A stretch of DNA of 64,000 bases from Micromonospora foliorum (GTDB lineage Bacteria > Actinomycetota > Actinomycetes > Mycobacteriales > Micromonosporaceae): assembly GCF_022229015.1 (NCBI RefSeq), contig NZ_JAKKFF010000135.1:1-64000 (forward strand), read 5' to 3'. Positions 17,347-25,779 of the stretch are shown here, piece by piece. The notes beneath the pieces were generated by a model. It had not been told where the DNA came from. It made no database searches and saw nothing but the letters and a program-made list of their open reading frames with translations. The first letter of the stretch is position 1; each line of letters starts with the position of its first letter. Made by a program: the position numbers and the translations under genes.

Positions 17347-18313
17347 CCAATGCCTCCCGCAGAGTCGTGCCGACGGCCTGCAGGTGCGTGAGGTCGGTGG
17401 GGTCGAGCACGGCCACGATGAAGCCGTCCACCCCGGACTCGCGGTAGCTGCGCGCCTGACGCCGCACCTGGTCACGGGTGCCGCAGAGGGCGAACCCCCG
17501 GGCGGCACTCGGCGTCAGGTCGAGGAGCACCCCCAGCCGGTCCAGCGCCTCGTGCAGCTCCCACTCGGAATCGGCGATGATCACGTGACCCAACCAGGTC
17601 TTGGTGATCTCGCCGCTGTCGCGTCCCACGGCCGCGCACGCGCGTTCCAGCACGTCGATCTTGTGGCGCACCGTGGCCGGCCCGCCGAAGAAGTTGCAGG
17701 CGTCCCCGAGCCTGGCGATCAGCGGGATGAGCACCTTCTCGCCGCCACCGCCGATGAGGATGGGCGGCCCGTCCGGGTTGATCGGCCCGGGCATGTTGAG
17801 CGGCTCGTCGATGCGGTGGTACTTCCCGGCGAACCGCGGCGCGTACTCGGTGAACATCGCGCGGCAGATCTGGACCGCCTCGGCCAGCTGAGCCAGCCGC
17901 TCCCGTGCGGGCGGGAAGTCCAGGCCGTAGGCGCGGTACTCCTCCTCGTGCCAGCCGGCGCCGATGCCCAGGATCGCCCGGCCGCCACTGATGATGTCGA
18001 TGGTGGTGACCATCTTGGCCAGCACCGCCGGGTTCCGGAAGCCGCAGGCGGAGACGAGTACCCCGAGGCGGGCGACGGAGGTGACGGCCGCCAGGGCCGC
18101 CGTGGTGGTGTACGCCTCCAGGATGGGCTCGTCCCGGCTCCCCACCGAGGCGATCTGGTGGAGGTGGTCCATGGTCCAGAGGCTGTCGAAGCCGGTCTTC
18201 TCGGCCGCCCGGGCGGCGTCCGCGACCTGCTGGAAGAGCTTGTCGTCGGTGACCCCGGCGAACGAGTAGCCGCTGAACTGTAGGCCGACTCGGGTGATCG
18301 GTGTGCGGTTCAT
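17339..18313 (-). CDS. LLM-class flavin/F420-dependent oxidoreductase
   Basis: 324 residues with the luciferase-like (beta/alpha)8 fold. Motifs fit the F420-dependent class: TGFDSLWTMDHLHQ near residue 40, ISGGRAILGIGAGWHEEEY near 110-130, RLAQLAEAVQI, and the phosphate-contact segment near PPILIGGGGEKVL. F420 rather than FMN is inferred from this pattern. Within the cluster it is a candidate for oxidation or reduction of an imine, enamine or thioester-bound intermediate. It overlaps the carrier-protein gene downstream and starts 7 bases after the PqqD-like gene. Confidence 0.86.
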   Translation of the reverse strand: MNRTPITRVGLQFSGYSFAGVTDDKLFQQVADAARAAEKTGFDSLWTMDHLHQIASVGSRDEPILEAYTTTAALAAVTSVARLGVLVSACGFRNPAVLAKMVTTIDIISGGRAILGIGAGWHEEEYRAYGLDFPPARERLAQLAEAVQICRAMFTEYAPRFAGKYHRIDEPLNMPGPINPDGPPILIGGGGEKVLIPLIARLGDACNFFGGPATVRHKIDVLERACAAVGRDSGEITKTWLGHVIIADSEWELHEALDRLGVLLDLTPSAARGFALCGTRDQVRRQARSYRESGVDGFIVAVLDPTDLTHLQAVGTTLREALDG

Positions 18314-18320
18314 CCGGGAC

Positions 18321-18659
18321 CTAACGGCTGGTCACGGCGGCGACGTCGGCGGGCGTGGCGACCTCGACGAGGCCGATCTCGAGCAGCCGCTCGCAGAGCT
18401 CGTAGGTCGGCTGTCGGATCTGCTCGACCGGTGCGGCGGTTGCCTCGGCCACCCCGGCGAGCACCTGCCCGACGGTGTGCCGGCCGTCGATCAACAGCCA
18501 GGGCACCCGGGCGTCGCGGTCCAGCACGTAGCGGCCGGTCAGGGTCTCCAGCAGGATGCCGTCGGCGGTACGGTCGCTGAGCCCCTCGACCCCGGTGGCG
18601 AGCCGGGCCGTCACGTCCAGCCCGCGGATGAGAACCATGTCGTCGTTGATGGTGGTCAT
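18321..18659 (-). CDS. PqqD-like protein (RiPP recognition element fold)
   Basis: 112 residues resembling PqqD-family proteins: a winged-helix/beta segment (YVLDRDARVPWLLIDG) and a helical C-terminus (QPTYELCERLLEIGLVEV). PqqD-fold proteins bind leader peptides and deliver them to radical SAM or other enzymes. The ATG at 18659 overlaps the KS-ACP stop by 4 bases. No precursor peptide or lasso cyclase is apparent, so here it may chaperone a carrier-bound or otherwise atypical substrate. Its co-occurrence with an HPr-kinase-like gene and a nucleotidyltransferase gene resembles the tailoring set of some lasso-peptide clusters and the HPr-rel-A systems. Confidence 0.75.
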   Translation of the reverse strand: MTTINDDMVLIRGLDVTARLATGVEGLSDRTADGILLETLTGRYVLDRDARVPWLLIDGRHTVGQVLAGVAEATAAPVEQIRQPTYELCERLLEIGLVEVATPADVAAVTSR

Positions 18660-21007
18660 GAGCCTGTCTCCTTGTTGGCCGAGGCTTCCTCGACGAAAGC
18701 CGCTGTGGCGGCGACGGTGGGGGCGACGAACGGCAGGTCGACCGGCAGGTCCAGGCCGAGCCCCTCGCGCAGGCGGGCGGTGACCTCGACCGCGTAGATG
18801 GAGTCGCCGCCGAGGTCGTCCGAGAAGTGCGCGTCCGGCGGCAGGTGCTCGACGCCGAGGACGTCGCGCCACACCTGCTCGACATAGCTGGCGATGCTCA
18901 CGCCGTTCCGGCGCGCCGAGGCACCCGTCGCGCCGTCGACCGTCCCGACGGAGCGCGTCGGCCGGTCGAGCCAGAAACGGCGGCGGGTGAACGGGTAGGC
19001 GGGCAGCGAGACCCGCTGGCGCGGTTCGTCGGCGTAGTAGGCCGCCCAGTCGATTCGCGCGCCCCCCTGCCACGCCGCAGCCAGCACCTCGTCCAGGTCG
19101 AACGACGGCCCGATGACGACCTGGCCGGGGCCGGAACGGGTCTCCCGGCCCTCGGCGGTGCCGGTGCAGGCGTCCAGCGCCGCGGCCAACGACGACGGAT
19201 CGGCGCCCGCGGCGAGCCACTGCGCGACCGGCCGGGCCCACTCCTGCGCGTCCACCCGGGAGAAGGTCAGCCCGAGCCGCTGCAGAACCCGGCCCACGAC
19301 GGCCGCCACCAACGCGCCGGCCCGTGGCATCGGAATGTCCGCCAGCTCGGTCGACCCGGTGAGTTCGAGCAACCCGGACCGCACGGTCGGCTCGGACGCC
19401 TGGAGCCGCTTGCCCAACTCGGCCAGCTCGGCGGCATCCCCGGCGATGGCCAGTGACCAGCGGGCGGTGGACCGGCCGGCCTCGCCGGGCGCGCGCAGTT
19501 TCGTGATCGCGTCGGCGCTGCTGCCGACCACCGCCGACCACCGCCGCACGAACCGGCCGCGCCCGACCGCGAGCGTGTAGGCCACGTCGGCGAGTTCGGC
19601 CGGCGCCGTCGCCGCCAGCCGCTCGGCGAGCCGCTCCCGCATCCGGTGCAGCTCGTCATCGGTACGGGCGGACAGCGCCAGCACGGCCCGGGGCCGCATG
19701 GTCGTCGGGACCGGCTCGACGAGCGCCCGCTCCAGCACGACGTGCGCGTTGGAGCCGCCCAGCCCGAACGAGCTGACGCCGGCGACGCGCGGACTCTCCA
19801 CCGGCCAGGGGCGGGTCGCCGCGGTCATCACGAAGGGCGTTGAGTCCATGTCGAGTTCGGGGTTCGGCGCGGCGAAGTGCGCCGTCCCCGGCAGCGTGCC
19901 GCTCTCCACGGCCAGGGTCGCCTTGATCAGGCCCGCTACGCCGGACGCCGCGTCGGCGTGGCCGATGTTCGCCTTGGCCGCGCCCAGGGTGACCGAGGCG
20001 GTCGATCGGCCGTCGTGGGCGAAGACGCGCCGGAGGGCCTCGAACTCGACCAGGTCGCCGATGGCGGTGCCGGTGCCGTGCGTCTCGACGTAGCCGACCT
20101 GGCCGGCGGTGAGCGTGGCCCGGGCCAGCGCGGCGCGGATCACCGCCTCCTGCCCGTCCACGTTGGGCGCGGCGAAGCCCGCGCGGGCGCCGCCGTCGTT
20201 GTTGACGGCCCAGCCCCGGATCACCGCCCGTCGGTTGTCGCCGTCGGCCCGGGCGTCGTCGTCGCGCCGGAGCACCACGATGCCCGCGCCCGAGCTGGGC
20301 ACCGTGCCCGACGCACCGACGTCGAACGGCCGGCAGTGCCCGTCGGCCGAGAGGATGCCGCCCTCGTGGAAGGTGTAGCCGTTCACGTCCGGCGGCAGCA
20401 GGCTCACGCCGCCGGCCAGCGCGATGTCGCAGTCGCCGGCGGCCAGCGTCGAGCAGGCCAGCGCGACCGCGGTGAGCGACGTGGCGCAGCCGGTCTGCAC
20501 GGTGATCACCGGCCCGGTGAAGCCGAGCTTGAAGGCGAGCCGCGGCGCCAGGAAGTCCTTCTCGTTGGCCAGTGTCACTTGCACGTCGCCGAGGCGCCCG
20601 GCGCCGGCCTCGGTGGGCGCCACGAAGTCGCGGTAGTACAGGTTTTCCCCGCACCCGACGAAGACGCCGACCACGGCGTCCCGCTCGCCCGCGTAGCCGG
20701 CGTCGTCCAGCGCCTCGGCGGCGACCTCCAGCAGGATCCGCTGCTGCGGGTCCAGGGTGACGGCCTCGGCCGGCGGCACCCGGAAATGGTCCGCGTCGAA
20801 GAGGTCGACGCCGTCGACCTTCCCGACCGCGCCCACGAACTCGCCGTCGTCGACGCCGCCGGGCCGTGGCCGCTCGCCGGTCCGGCGCACCGATTCGACC
20901 CCGTCGACAAGGTTCGTCCAGAACTGCGCCACATCGCCCGCTCCGGCGAATCGACCGGCCATCCCGATCACCGCGACGGGGCGGCCGGGAGGTGGCTTGC
21001 TTCTCAT
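18656..21007 (-). CDS. PKS protein: ketosynthase, vestigial acyltransferase region, acyl carrier domain
   Basis: 783 residues. The ketosynthase (about 10-430) has all three catalytic residues: Cys174 in QTGCATSL (usual form DTACSSSL), His near 310 in VETHGTGT and His near 347 in KANIGHAD. A KS-AT linker follows, then about 150 residues where an acyltransferase of ~300 should lie. No GHSxGE or GQGxQ motif is visible, yet the post-AT linker is retained (LPAYPFTRRRFW). The C-terminus is a carrier domain with Ser in DDLGGDSIYA. It therefore depends on a trans-acting acyltransferase or accepts non-malonyl substrates. AAGGAGG lies 8 bases before the ATG. Probably acts once, condensing onto an amino-acyl or peptidyl chain. 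Confidence 0.88.
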   Translation of the reverse strand: MRSKPPPGRPVAVIGMAGRFAGAGDVAQFWTNLVDGVESVRRTGERPRPGGVDDGEFVGAVGKVDGVDLFDADHFRVPPAEAVTLDPQQRILLEVAAEALDDAGYAGERDAVVGVFVGCGENLYYRDFVAPTEAGAGRLGDVQVTLANEKDFLAPRLAFKLGFTGPVITVQTGCATSLTAVALACSTLAAGDCDIALAGGVSLLPPDVNGYTFHEGGILSADGHCRPFDVGASGTVPSSGAGIVVLRRDDDARADGDNRRAVIRGWAVNNDGGARAGFAAPNVDGQEAVIRAALARATLTAGQVGYVETHGTGTAIGDLVEFEALRRVFAHDGRSTASVTLGAAKANIGHADAASGVAGLIKATLAVESGTLPGTAHFAAPNPELDMDSTPFVMTAATRPWPVESPRVAGVSSFGLGGSNAHVVLERALVEPVPTTMRPRAVLALSARTDDELHRMRERLAERLAATAPAELADVAYTLAVGRGRFVRRWSAVVGSSADAITKLRAPGEAGRSTARWSLAIAGDAAELAELGKRLQASEPTVRSGLLELTGSTELADIPMPRAGALVAAVVGRVLQRLGLTFSRVDAQEWARPVAQWLAAGADPSSLAAALDACTGTAEGRETRSGPGQVVIGPSFDLDEVLAAAWQGGARIDWAAYYADEPRQRVSLPAYPFTRRRFWLDRPTRSVGTVDGATGASARRNGVSIASYVEQVWRDVLGVEHLPPDAHFSDDLGGDSIYAVEVTARLREGLGLDLPVDLPFVAPTVAATAAFVEEASANKETGS

Positions 21008-21044
21008 GTCACTGCCTCCTTCGTCGGCCTGGATGCGGGTGCGT

Positions 21045-21983
21045 TCACCGGGTCAGCAGCTTCCGCTCGGTGATCAGCGGCTCGATTGCCGTGGTGAGCT
21101 CCTCGACGACCGCGCCGGGCAGCGCTCCGGGGTGCCACGAACGGATCCAGAACGGGTGGCAGTCGTCCTCGTCCCAGTAGATGTTGGCGTGGAAGTCGGC
21201 CAGCGAGGTGCAGACGATGCGCGAGACCGGGTACCAGGTCTCGTAGTCGACGTCGAACCGTTCGGCCACCTCGGGCGCCCGCAGCCGGATCTTGTCGTGG
21301 TCGCCCAGGTCGTGGTGCGGAATCGGCAGGTCCAGGGAGCGGATGGTGCCGCAGCCGATGTTGACCGGGAGCGGGAAGCTGCGCACCTCGAGCACCCCGT
21401 CGCGCAGGCGGAGGAAGGCGCGGTCGTTGGAGAAGAAGGAGCTGCCGGACCGGACGTTGCGGAACAGCTCGGTCGACTTGCCGGCGCCCGAGCTGCCCAC
21501 CGCCAGGGTGACCTGCCCGTCGTCGAGCCACCCCGCGCAGTGCACCTGCACGGCGTCGTCGGCCCGGCTGCGGCACAGCAGCCAGTCCTCGATCACGTCG
21601 CTGACCAGCATCGGCGGGAGGGTGTCGGCGACGATCGTGGCGGTGTCGCCGGCTACGACGAGCAGGGCGCGGTCCTCGGCGTACACACCGCAGCCGGGCC
21701 CCTCGCTGACGATGGTGATGTCCCGCCGTTGTTCGGCGCCGTCGAACGGCGTCCCGTCGAGGAAGTACTTCCCGGCCGGCGATCCGCCCCGGTGCCGGGA
21801 CCGGCGTTCGCCCGCACCGTCCGCGACACCGTGCTGCCGGTGCAGGGTCAGCTGGGGTTTCCCGCCGTCGGTGACGACGTCGATGCTGCCGCCGAAGGTG
21901 TCGAACACCTCGGCCAGTTCCTCACCGGTGAAGCCGGTGAGCCTGATCGTCCGGCCCCAGACGCGTAGCGCCGTCTCACTCAT
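21045..21983 (-). CDS. HPr-kinase-like protein
   Basis: 312 residues with a single P-loop, GSSGAGKST at 163-171, in a C-terminal domain like that of HPr kinase/phosphorylase, behind a divergent N-terminal domain of about 150 residues. HPrK homologues in secondary-metabolite loci include kinases that phosphorylate the C-terminal Ser of lasso-peptide precursors (ThcoK, PadeK). No HPr or PTS gene is nearby, so a role in carbon regulation is unlikely. It overlaps the M20 hydrolase gene by 8 bases. Candidate substrate: the cluster product, an intermediate, or a hydroxyl on a carrier-bound chain. This is inference from family and context. Confidence 0.72.
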   Translation of the reverse strand: MSETALRVWGRTIRLTGFTGEELAEVFDTFGGSIDVVTDGGKPQLTLHRQHGVADGAGERRSRHRGGSPAGKYFLDGTPFDGAEQRRDITIVSEGPGCGVYAEDRALLVVAGDTATIVADTLPPMLVSDVIEDWLLCRSRADDAVQVHCAGWLDDGQVTLAVGSSGAGKSTELFRNVRSGSSFFSNDRAFLRLRDGVLEVRSFPLPVNIGCGTIRSLDLPIPHHDLGDHDKIRLRAPEVAERFDVDYETWYPVSRIVCTSLADFHANIYWDEDDCHPFWIRSWHPGALPGAVVEELTTAIEPLITERKLLTR

Positions 21984-22965
21984 GGCGGTCCCCCTCGCTA
22001 TCCAAGGCGTCCAGCACCCGGCGTAGGACGTCCTGGTGGTGTTCGATCTGGCCGATGCGGATGAACTCGTTCGGCTGGTGGTTGCGGTTGTCCGGGTCGG
22101 CGCCCGGGACGACGGCGAGACGGTCGACCTTCAGCGGGCCGAGCTGCCCCAGCCGGTTGGAGAAGGGCGCGAGGCCGCCGGTGGTCAGGCCCGGCACCGA
22201 GATCGTGCGGGTGCCCGCCACCGCTGCCATCGACTGGCGCAGGGTGTGCGGCCAGGCCGCCAGCAGGGCCTCCACCGCAGGCGCCTGGTCCGGGCCGTAG
22301 CGGATGTCGAACCGGACGTCGATCTCCTGCACCGCCAGTGAGCGCTCGGTGTGCGGCGCGCTGACTCCGGTCAGGGTGAACCGCGGGCAGTCGGCCGCCG
22401 CGGCGAGCAACGCGCGCAGCAGCTCCGCCGCGTCCCCGCCGGGCCGGGCCGGATGGTGGGTCGGCCGCCCCGTCCGCAGGTGGAAGAACCCGTCGGCCTG
22501 ACCGCTGTAGCCCGCGTAGAGGTCGGCGTCGCCGCGGGCGCCGTCGCAGATCAACAGCGTGGCCGGCAGGTACCGGGCGACGAAGGCCGCCGCGCCGGGC
22601 GCGCCGTCGGTCTCCTCGCTCGTGTCGACGAGTACGAAGTGACGGGCCGGGTCGGCCACCGCCAGCGCGTTGAGCAGTTGGAACTTGGAGTCCGAGACGC
22701 CCAGGCCGAAGAACATCCCGTTCCGCTCGGTAAGCGTCAGCGGCTCGGTCTCCCAGTCGGTGGGCGGCCCGATCGGCTTGGTGTCCACGTGGCCGTAGAG
22801 CCAGACCGGCGCGGCCGGGTCGCCGAAGCCGAACAGCCGGTCGCCGACCGGCCGGCAGCCGAGCCGGCTCAGCTCGGCGGCGCAGCGCTCGAGCGGCTCG
22901 TCGCCGATCGGGCTGACCGTGTCGAGGGCGACCAACCGGGCGAGGGTGTCGAGGTAGTCGGTCAC
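21976..22965 (-). CDS. M20-family metallohydrolase (ArgE/DapE-like deacylase or peptidase)
   Basis: 329 residues from a GTG at 22965, which overlaps the GNAT stop by 4 bases. The metal-binding residues of M20 are visible: His59 and Asp61 in LYGHVDTKP, Asp92 in GVSDSKF, Glu117-Glu118 in DTSEETDG, an Asp in LICDGARGD and a late His in NRNHQPNEF. The family hydrolyses N-acyl amino acids or dipeptides through two zinc ions. Directly coupled to an acetyltransferase gene, it could remove an acyl group that the GNAT adds, as in prodrug-type self-protection. Alternatively it trims a peptide intermediate. The substrate is unknown. Confidence 0.85.
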   Translation of the reverse strand: MTDYLDTLARLVALDTVSPIGDEPLERCAAELSRLGCRPVGDRLFGFGDPAAPVWLYGHVDTKPIGPPTDWETEPLTLTERNGMFFGLGVSDSKFQLLNALAVADPARHFVLVDTSEETDGAPGAAAFVARYLPATLLICDGARGDADLYAGYSGQADGFFHLRTGRPTHHPARPGGDAAELLRALLAAAADCPRFTLTGVSAPHTERSLAVQEIDVRFDIRYGPDQAPAVEALLAAWPHTLRQSMAAVAGTRTISVPGLTTGGLAPFSNRLGQLGPLKVDRLAVVPGADPDNRNHQPNEFIRIGQIEHHQDVLRRVLDALDSEGDRHE

Positions 22966-23729
22966 AGCGACACCTCCGCTGGTTCCGGCATGACGGCAAT
23001 CGCCGGCCGCTGCCGCACACCCTCCTCGTAGGCCGCGTTGCAGGCCTGGAAGCAGTAGTGCCACTGCGCGTCGACGGCGTCGTACTCGTGTCCCGCCAAC
23101 CGGAACCCGGGCATCCGCGCCATCCGCCGCAGCCCGGCCGAGCCGGTCAGCACCTCGGCGAAGTCGTCCACGGGCAGCGCGGCGAGCACCTCGGGCTTCG
23201 GGTCGGCGGAGACGTACCGGGTGCGCCGCAGGACCTCGTTGCGCACGATCGAGTCGTCCCGGGGCTCGGCCACCTCGACGGGGGCGTCGGTGAACACCAC
23301 GGCGCTGCCGCGCTCCCCGGACCGGACCACGTCCACCCGGTAGCCGATCTTGAGGGCCACCGGGCGCAGCCCGAGGTCGAGCTTGAGCAGTTGGCTGGTG
23401 GTGTCCTCGCAGGTGCAGCTGACGTAGCAGGACATCCCCCGGTCGCGCACGTAGTCGTAGCGCACCCGCTCCAGCCGCCGGCCGAGCCCGGTGCCCCGGC
23501 TGCCCAGGGCCACCAGGAGGTTGGCGAGCCGGTAGAGCTTTCCGGCCCGGCTGGCCGAGGCGTAGCCGCAGACCCGGTCGTGCGCGTTCGCCACGATCTT
23601 GATCCGGTCGGTCGCGGCGACCTCGGCCAGGTAGTGGTAGCGGTGGTACGACGTTCGGAAGAGCTCGTGGACGGCGGCCAGCATGCCGGGGGGCAGGTCA
23701 GTTCCGGGTTCGTACACGGTCAGGTTCAT
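22962..23729 (-). CDS. GNAT-family N-acetyltransferase with C-terminal extension
   Basis: 255 residues. The N-terminal ~150 residues form a GNAT fold with the acetyl-CoA pyrophosphate loop GSRGTGLGRRL and preceding beta strand LANLLVAL. The C-terminal ~100 residues, ending in the Cys-containing stretch WHYCFQACNAAYEEG, match no family I recognise. The ATG at 23729 overlaps the HAD gene stop by 4 bases. Likely acylates an amine of a biosynthetic intermediate, or the finished product as self-protection; the coupling to the M20 hydrolase favours a transient protecting group. Confidence 0.78.
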   Translation of the reverse strand: MNLTVYEPGTDLPPGMLAAVHELFRTSYHRYHYLAEVAATDRIKIVANAHDRVCGYASASRAGKLYRLANLLVALGSRGTGLGRRLERVRYDYVRDRGMSCYVSCTCEDTTSQLLKLDLGLRPVALKIGYRVDVVRSGERGSAVVFTDAPVEVAEPRDDSIVRNEVLRRTRYVSADPKPEVLAALPVDDFAEVLTGSAGLRRMARMPGFRLAGHEYDAVDAQWHYCFQACNAAYEEGVRQRPAIAVMPEPAEVSL

Positions 23730-24310
23730 CGGGCCAGCGCAGCGGTGAGCTGATCGAACGAGGTGACGTCCCGGCCGTAGTGGATCGCGGTGAAGCCGGC
23801 CTCGCGTGCCGCGACCACGTTCGCCTCCCGGTCGTCCACGAACCACGCGCGGTCGGCGTCGGCGCCGAGCCGGCGCCGCATCTCCTGGTAGATGGCCGGC
23901 TGCGGCTTACGGACGCCGACGTCGGCGCTGATCACCCACTCCCGGATCAGGTCGGTGAGGCCGAAGCGCCGGCGCAGCAGCTCGGACCAGCGGGACACGT
24001 CGTTGCTCAGGCACGCCAGCCGCACCCCGGCGGCGTCGGCGGTCTTCAGGAACTCGGGCACCCCGGGGGTCAGCGTGTGCCGGGCGCAGTAGTCCTCGTC
24101 GTCCGCGGAACCGGCGACGCCGGTGGCCGCCCAGAAGCCGGCCGAGGTCAGCTCGCCGAGGCTGGCCCTGCGGTAGGTCTCCTCGATGTCGGCGGTGCTC
24201 AGCGGGGAACCGTGCTCGTGGACGTAGGGCACCAGCAGCTCGGCGACGTCGTCGGCCGACTCGTAGAGCACACCCATGGCGTCCAGGACCACGGAGGCGG
24301 GCTCACGCAT
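23726..24310 (-). CDS. HAD-superfamily hydrolase, haloacid-dehalogenase-like
   Basis: 194 residues. Motif I is LDAMGVLY, with the nucleophilic Asp present but the second Asp replaced by Met, as in dehalogenase-like HADs (DAxGTL) rather than phosphatases (DxDG). Motif II Ser/Asn is in CLSND, the motif III Lys in VGVRKPQP, and the motif IV acids in WFVDDREAN. A cap region lies near residues 20-90. It overlaps the radical SAM gene upstream by 8 bases. If the HPr-kinase-like gene phosphorylates an intermediate, this could dephosphorylate it, but the altered motif I weakens a phosphatase role. Confidence 0.83.
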   Translation of the reverse strand: MREPASVVLDAMGVLYESADDVAELLVPYVHEHGSPLSTADIEETYRRASLGELTSAGFWAATGVAGSADDEDYCARHTLTPGVPEFLKTADAAGVRLACLSNDVSRWSELLRRRFGLTDLIREWVISADVGVRKPQPAIYQEMRRRLGADADRAWFVDDREANVVAAREAGFTAIHYGRDVTSFDQLTAALAR

Positions 24311-25769
24311 ACCGGTCCTGTTCGAAGAACATCCCGTACTTCATGCCCACGGCGGCCAGCTGCTCCTTGACCGACGGCGAGTAGAAGGCGACGCTCAGCT
24401 CGTCGCCGAAGAAGTAGCCCAGCTCGGTCGGGCGCACGGCGGTGTCGGTCACCTCGAACAGCCCGTGTTGCTCGGCGTGCCGGATGGTGTCGCCGAAGAC
24501 CTCGAGCGGGTCGATGCCGAACTTGGCCGCGAACCCGGCCCGGGAGACGCCCGCGCTGGTGTGCACGCCCAGCACGAAGGTCTTGCGCATCAGCTCGTCG
24601 CGGCCCAGCGTCTGACCCATCCAGGTCGGGTGCAGACCCTGGCGGACCTGGGCGCCCCACTCGCCCAACGACTTGGTGTTCCAGTAGAAGGTCGAGTTGA
24701 GGAAGCCGTACGAGCCGCAGCCGGCGCTCAGCAGCTGCGTCTGGTCCACGCCCCTCTTGAGTTCGGTCTGCTGCTGCATCTTCTCGCGCGCCTTGGCGTA
24801 CTTGTGGCTCTGCACCCGGACGTAGTCCGCGTCGCCCATCATCAGGCCGTGCGCGAGCTGCATCCGCAGGCCGTCCTCGTAGGACGGGTAGAGGTCCTGT
24901 TCGAGCTTCGAGATGCGCTTCATCGGGTGCTGGCGCAGCCGATAGACGCTCACCGACTCGAGCTGCCAGGCGATGATCTGTTTCATCGTCTCGACCCAGG
25001 AGGCGAGCGACTGCCCGGGAAGCGCGTAGATCAGGTCGACGTTGATGTTGTCGAAACCCGCGCTGCGCATGTTCTCGATGCTGCGCAGCGTCATGTCCGC
25101 GCCGTGCCGACGGGCCATGATCTTGAGTACGCGGTCGTCCAGGCTCTCCACGCCCAGGTTCACCCGGTTCACGCCGTTGTCCCGCAGGATCGTCAGCTTG
25201 TCGAGGTTCGCGTGGATCGTCTCGGGCGCGCACTCGAAGGTGACTTCCAGGCTGTCCTTGGTCTTGAGGGAGTGCAGATAGCTCATGATCCGCTTGATCT
25301 GCCGCTCCTCCAGGATCGAGGGTGTGCCGCCGCCGAAGTGAACCGTACCGATCGTCGCGTCCGGGTTGTAGCGCTCCAGCTTGGCGTCGATCTCCCGGAT
25401 CAGGAGTTCGATGTAGTCGTCCTTGTCGACCGGCGCGTTCCCGTTGTCCACGACCTTGGCGAAGTAGCAGTAGGAGCAGATCCCACTGCAGTACGGGATG
25501 TGCAGGTACATGTTCAGCACGTCGGCCGGGGGTTCCAACTCCGACCGGGCGAACATCGCGTCGTGCGGCAGCTCCTCCAGCACCCGCACCGGTGGATAGC
25601 TGTAGATGAAGCAGTAGTCGCCGCGCTTGTCGAAACCGGCCTCGGAGAGTCGATCCCAGCCGATGCCCTGGTAGGCCGCCTCGATCGCGTCGCCCACCGC
25701 CTCGTCGAGCACGATCCGGGCGTTGTCCTCCTGAACACGCCGACGCAGGTCCTTCGCCGCAATGTACAT
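24303..25769 (-). CDS. HemN/HemW-like radical SAM enzyme
   Basis: 488 residues. The [4Fe-4S] cluster ligands are Cys94, Cys98 and Cys101 (PYCSGICSYCYF); the fourth HemN Cys is replaced by Phe, as in HemW and in HemN-like biosynthetic enzymes. The SAM-binding GGGTPS, the ribose motif (TFECAPETI), NRVNLGVES and NVDLIYALPGQS follow, then a HemN-type C-terminal domain. HemN-like enzymes in natural-product clusters build cyclopropanes or methylate unreactive carbons using a SAM-derived methylene radical. A long N-terminal extension of about 85 residues is unusual. It starts 10 bases after the other radical SAM gene, so the two are co-translated and may act in sequence. Confidence 0.88.
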   Translation of the reverse strand: MYIAAKDLRRRVQEDNARIVLDEAVGDAIEAAYQGIGWDRLSEAGFDKRGDYCFIYSYPPVRVLEELPHDAMFARSELEPPADVLNMYLHIPYCSGICSYCYFAKVVDNGNAPVDKDDYIELLIREIDAKLERYNPDATIGTVHFGGGTPSILEERQIKRIMSYLHSLKTKDSLEVTFECAPETIHANLDKLTILRDNGVNRVNLGVESLDDRVLKIMARRHGADMTLRSIENMRSAGFDNINVDLIYALPGQSLASWVETMKQIIAWQLESVSVYRLRQHPMKRISKLEQDLYPSYEDGLRMQLAHGLMMGDADYVRVQSHKYAKAREKMQQQTELKRGVDQTQLLSAGCGSYGFLNSTFYWNTKSLGEWGAQVRQGLHPTWMGQTLGRDELMRKTFVLGVHTSAGVSRAGFAAKFGIDPLEVFGDTIRHAEQHGLFEVTDTAVRPTELGYFFGDELSVAFYSPSVKEQLAAVGMKYGMFFEQDRYA

Positions 25770-25779
25770 GTCGAGTCCC

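Noticed and set aside
15454-21983. A lasso-peptide biosynthetic cluster
   Set aside because: The HPr-kinase-like, PqqD-like and nucleotidyltransferase genes fit, but the asparagine-synthetase-like cyclase, the transglutaminase-like protease and a precursor are all missing.
21045-21983. A genuine HPr kinase for carbon catabolite control
   Set aside because: There is no HPr or PTS gene nearby, the N-terminal domain is divergent, and the gene is embedded by overlap in a biosynthetic operon.
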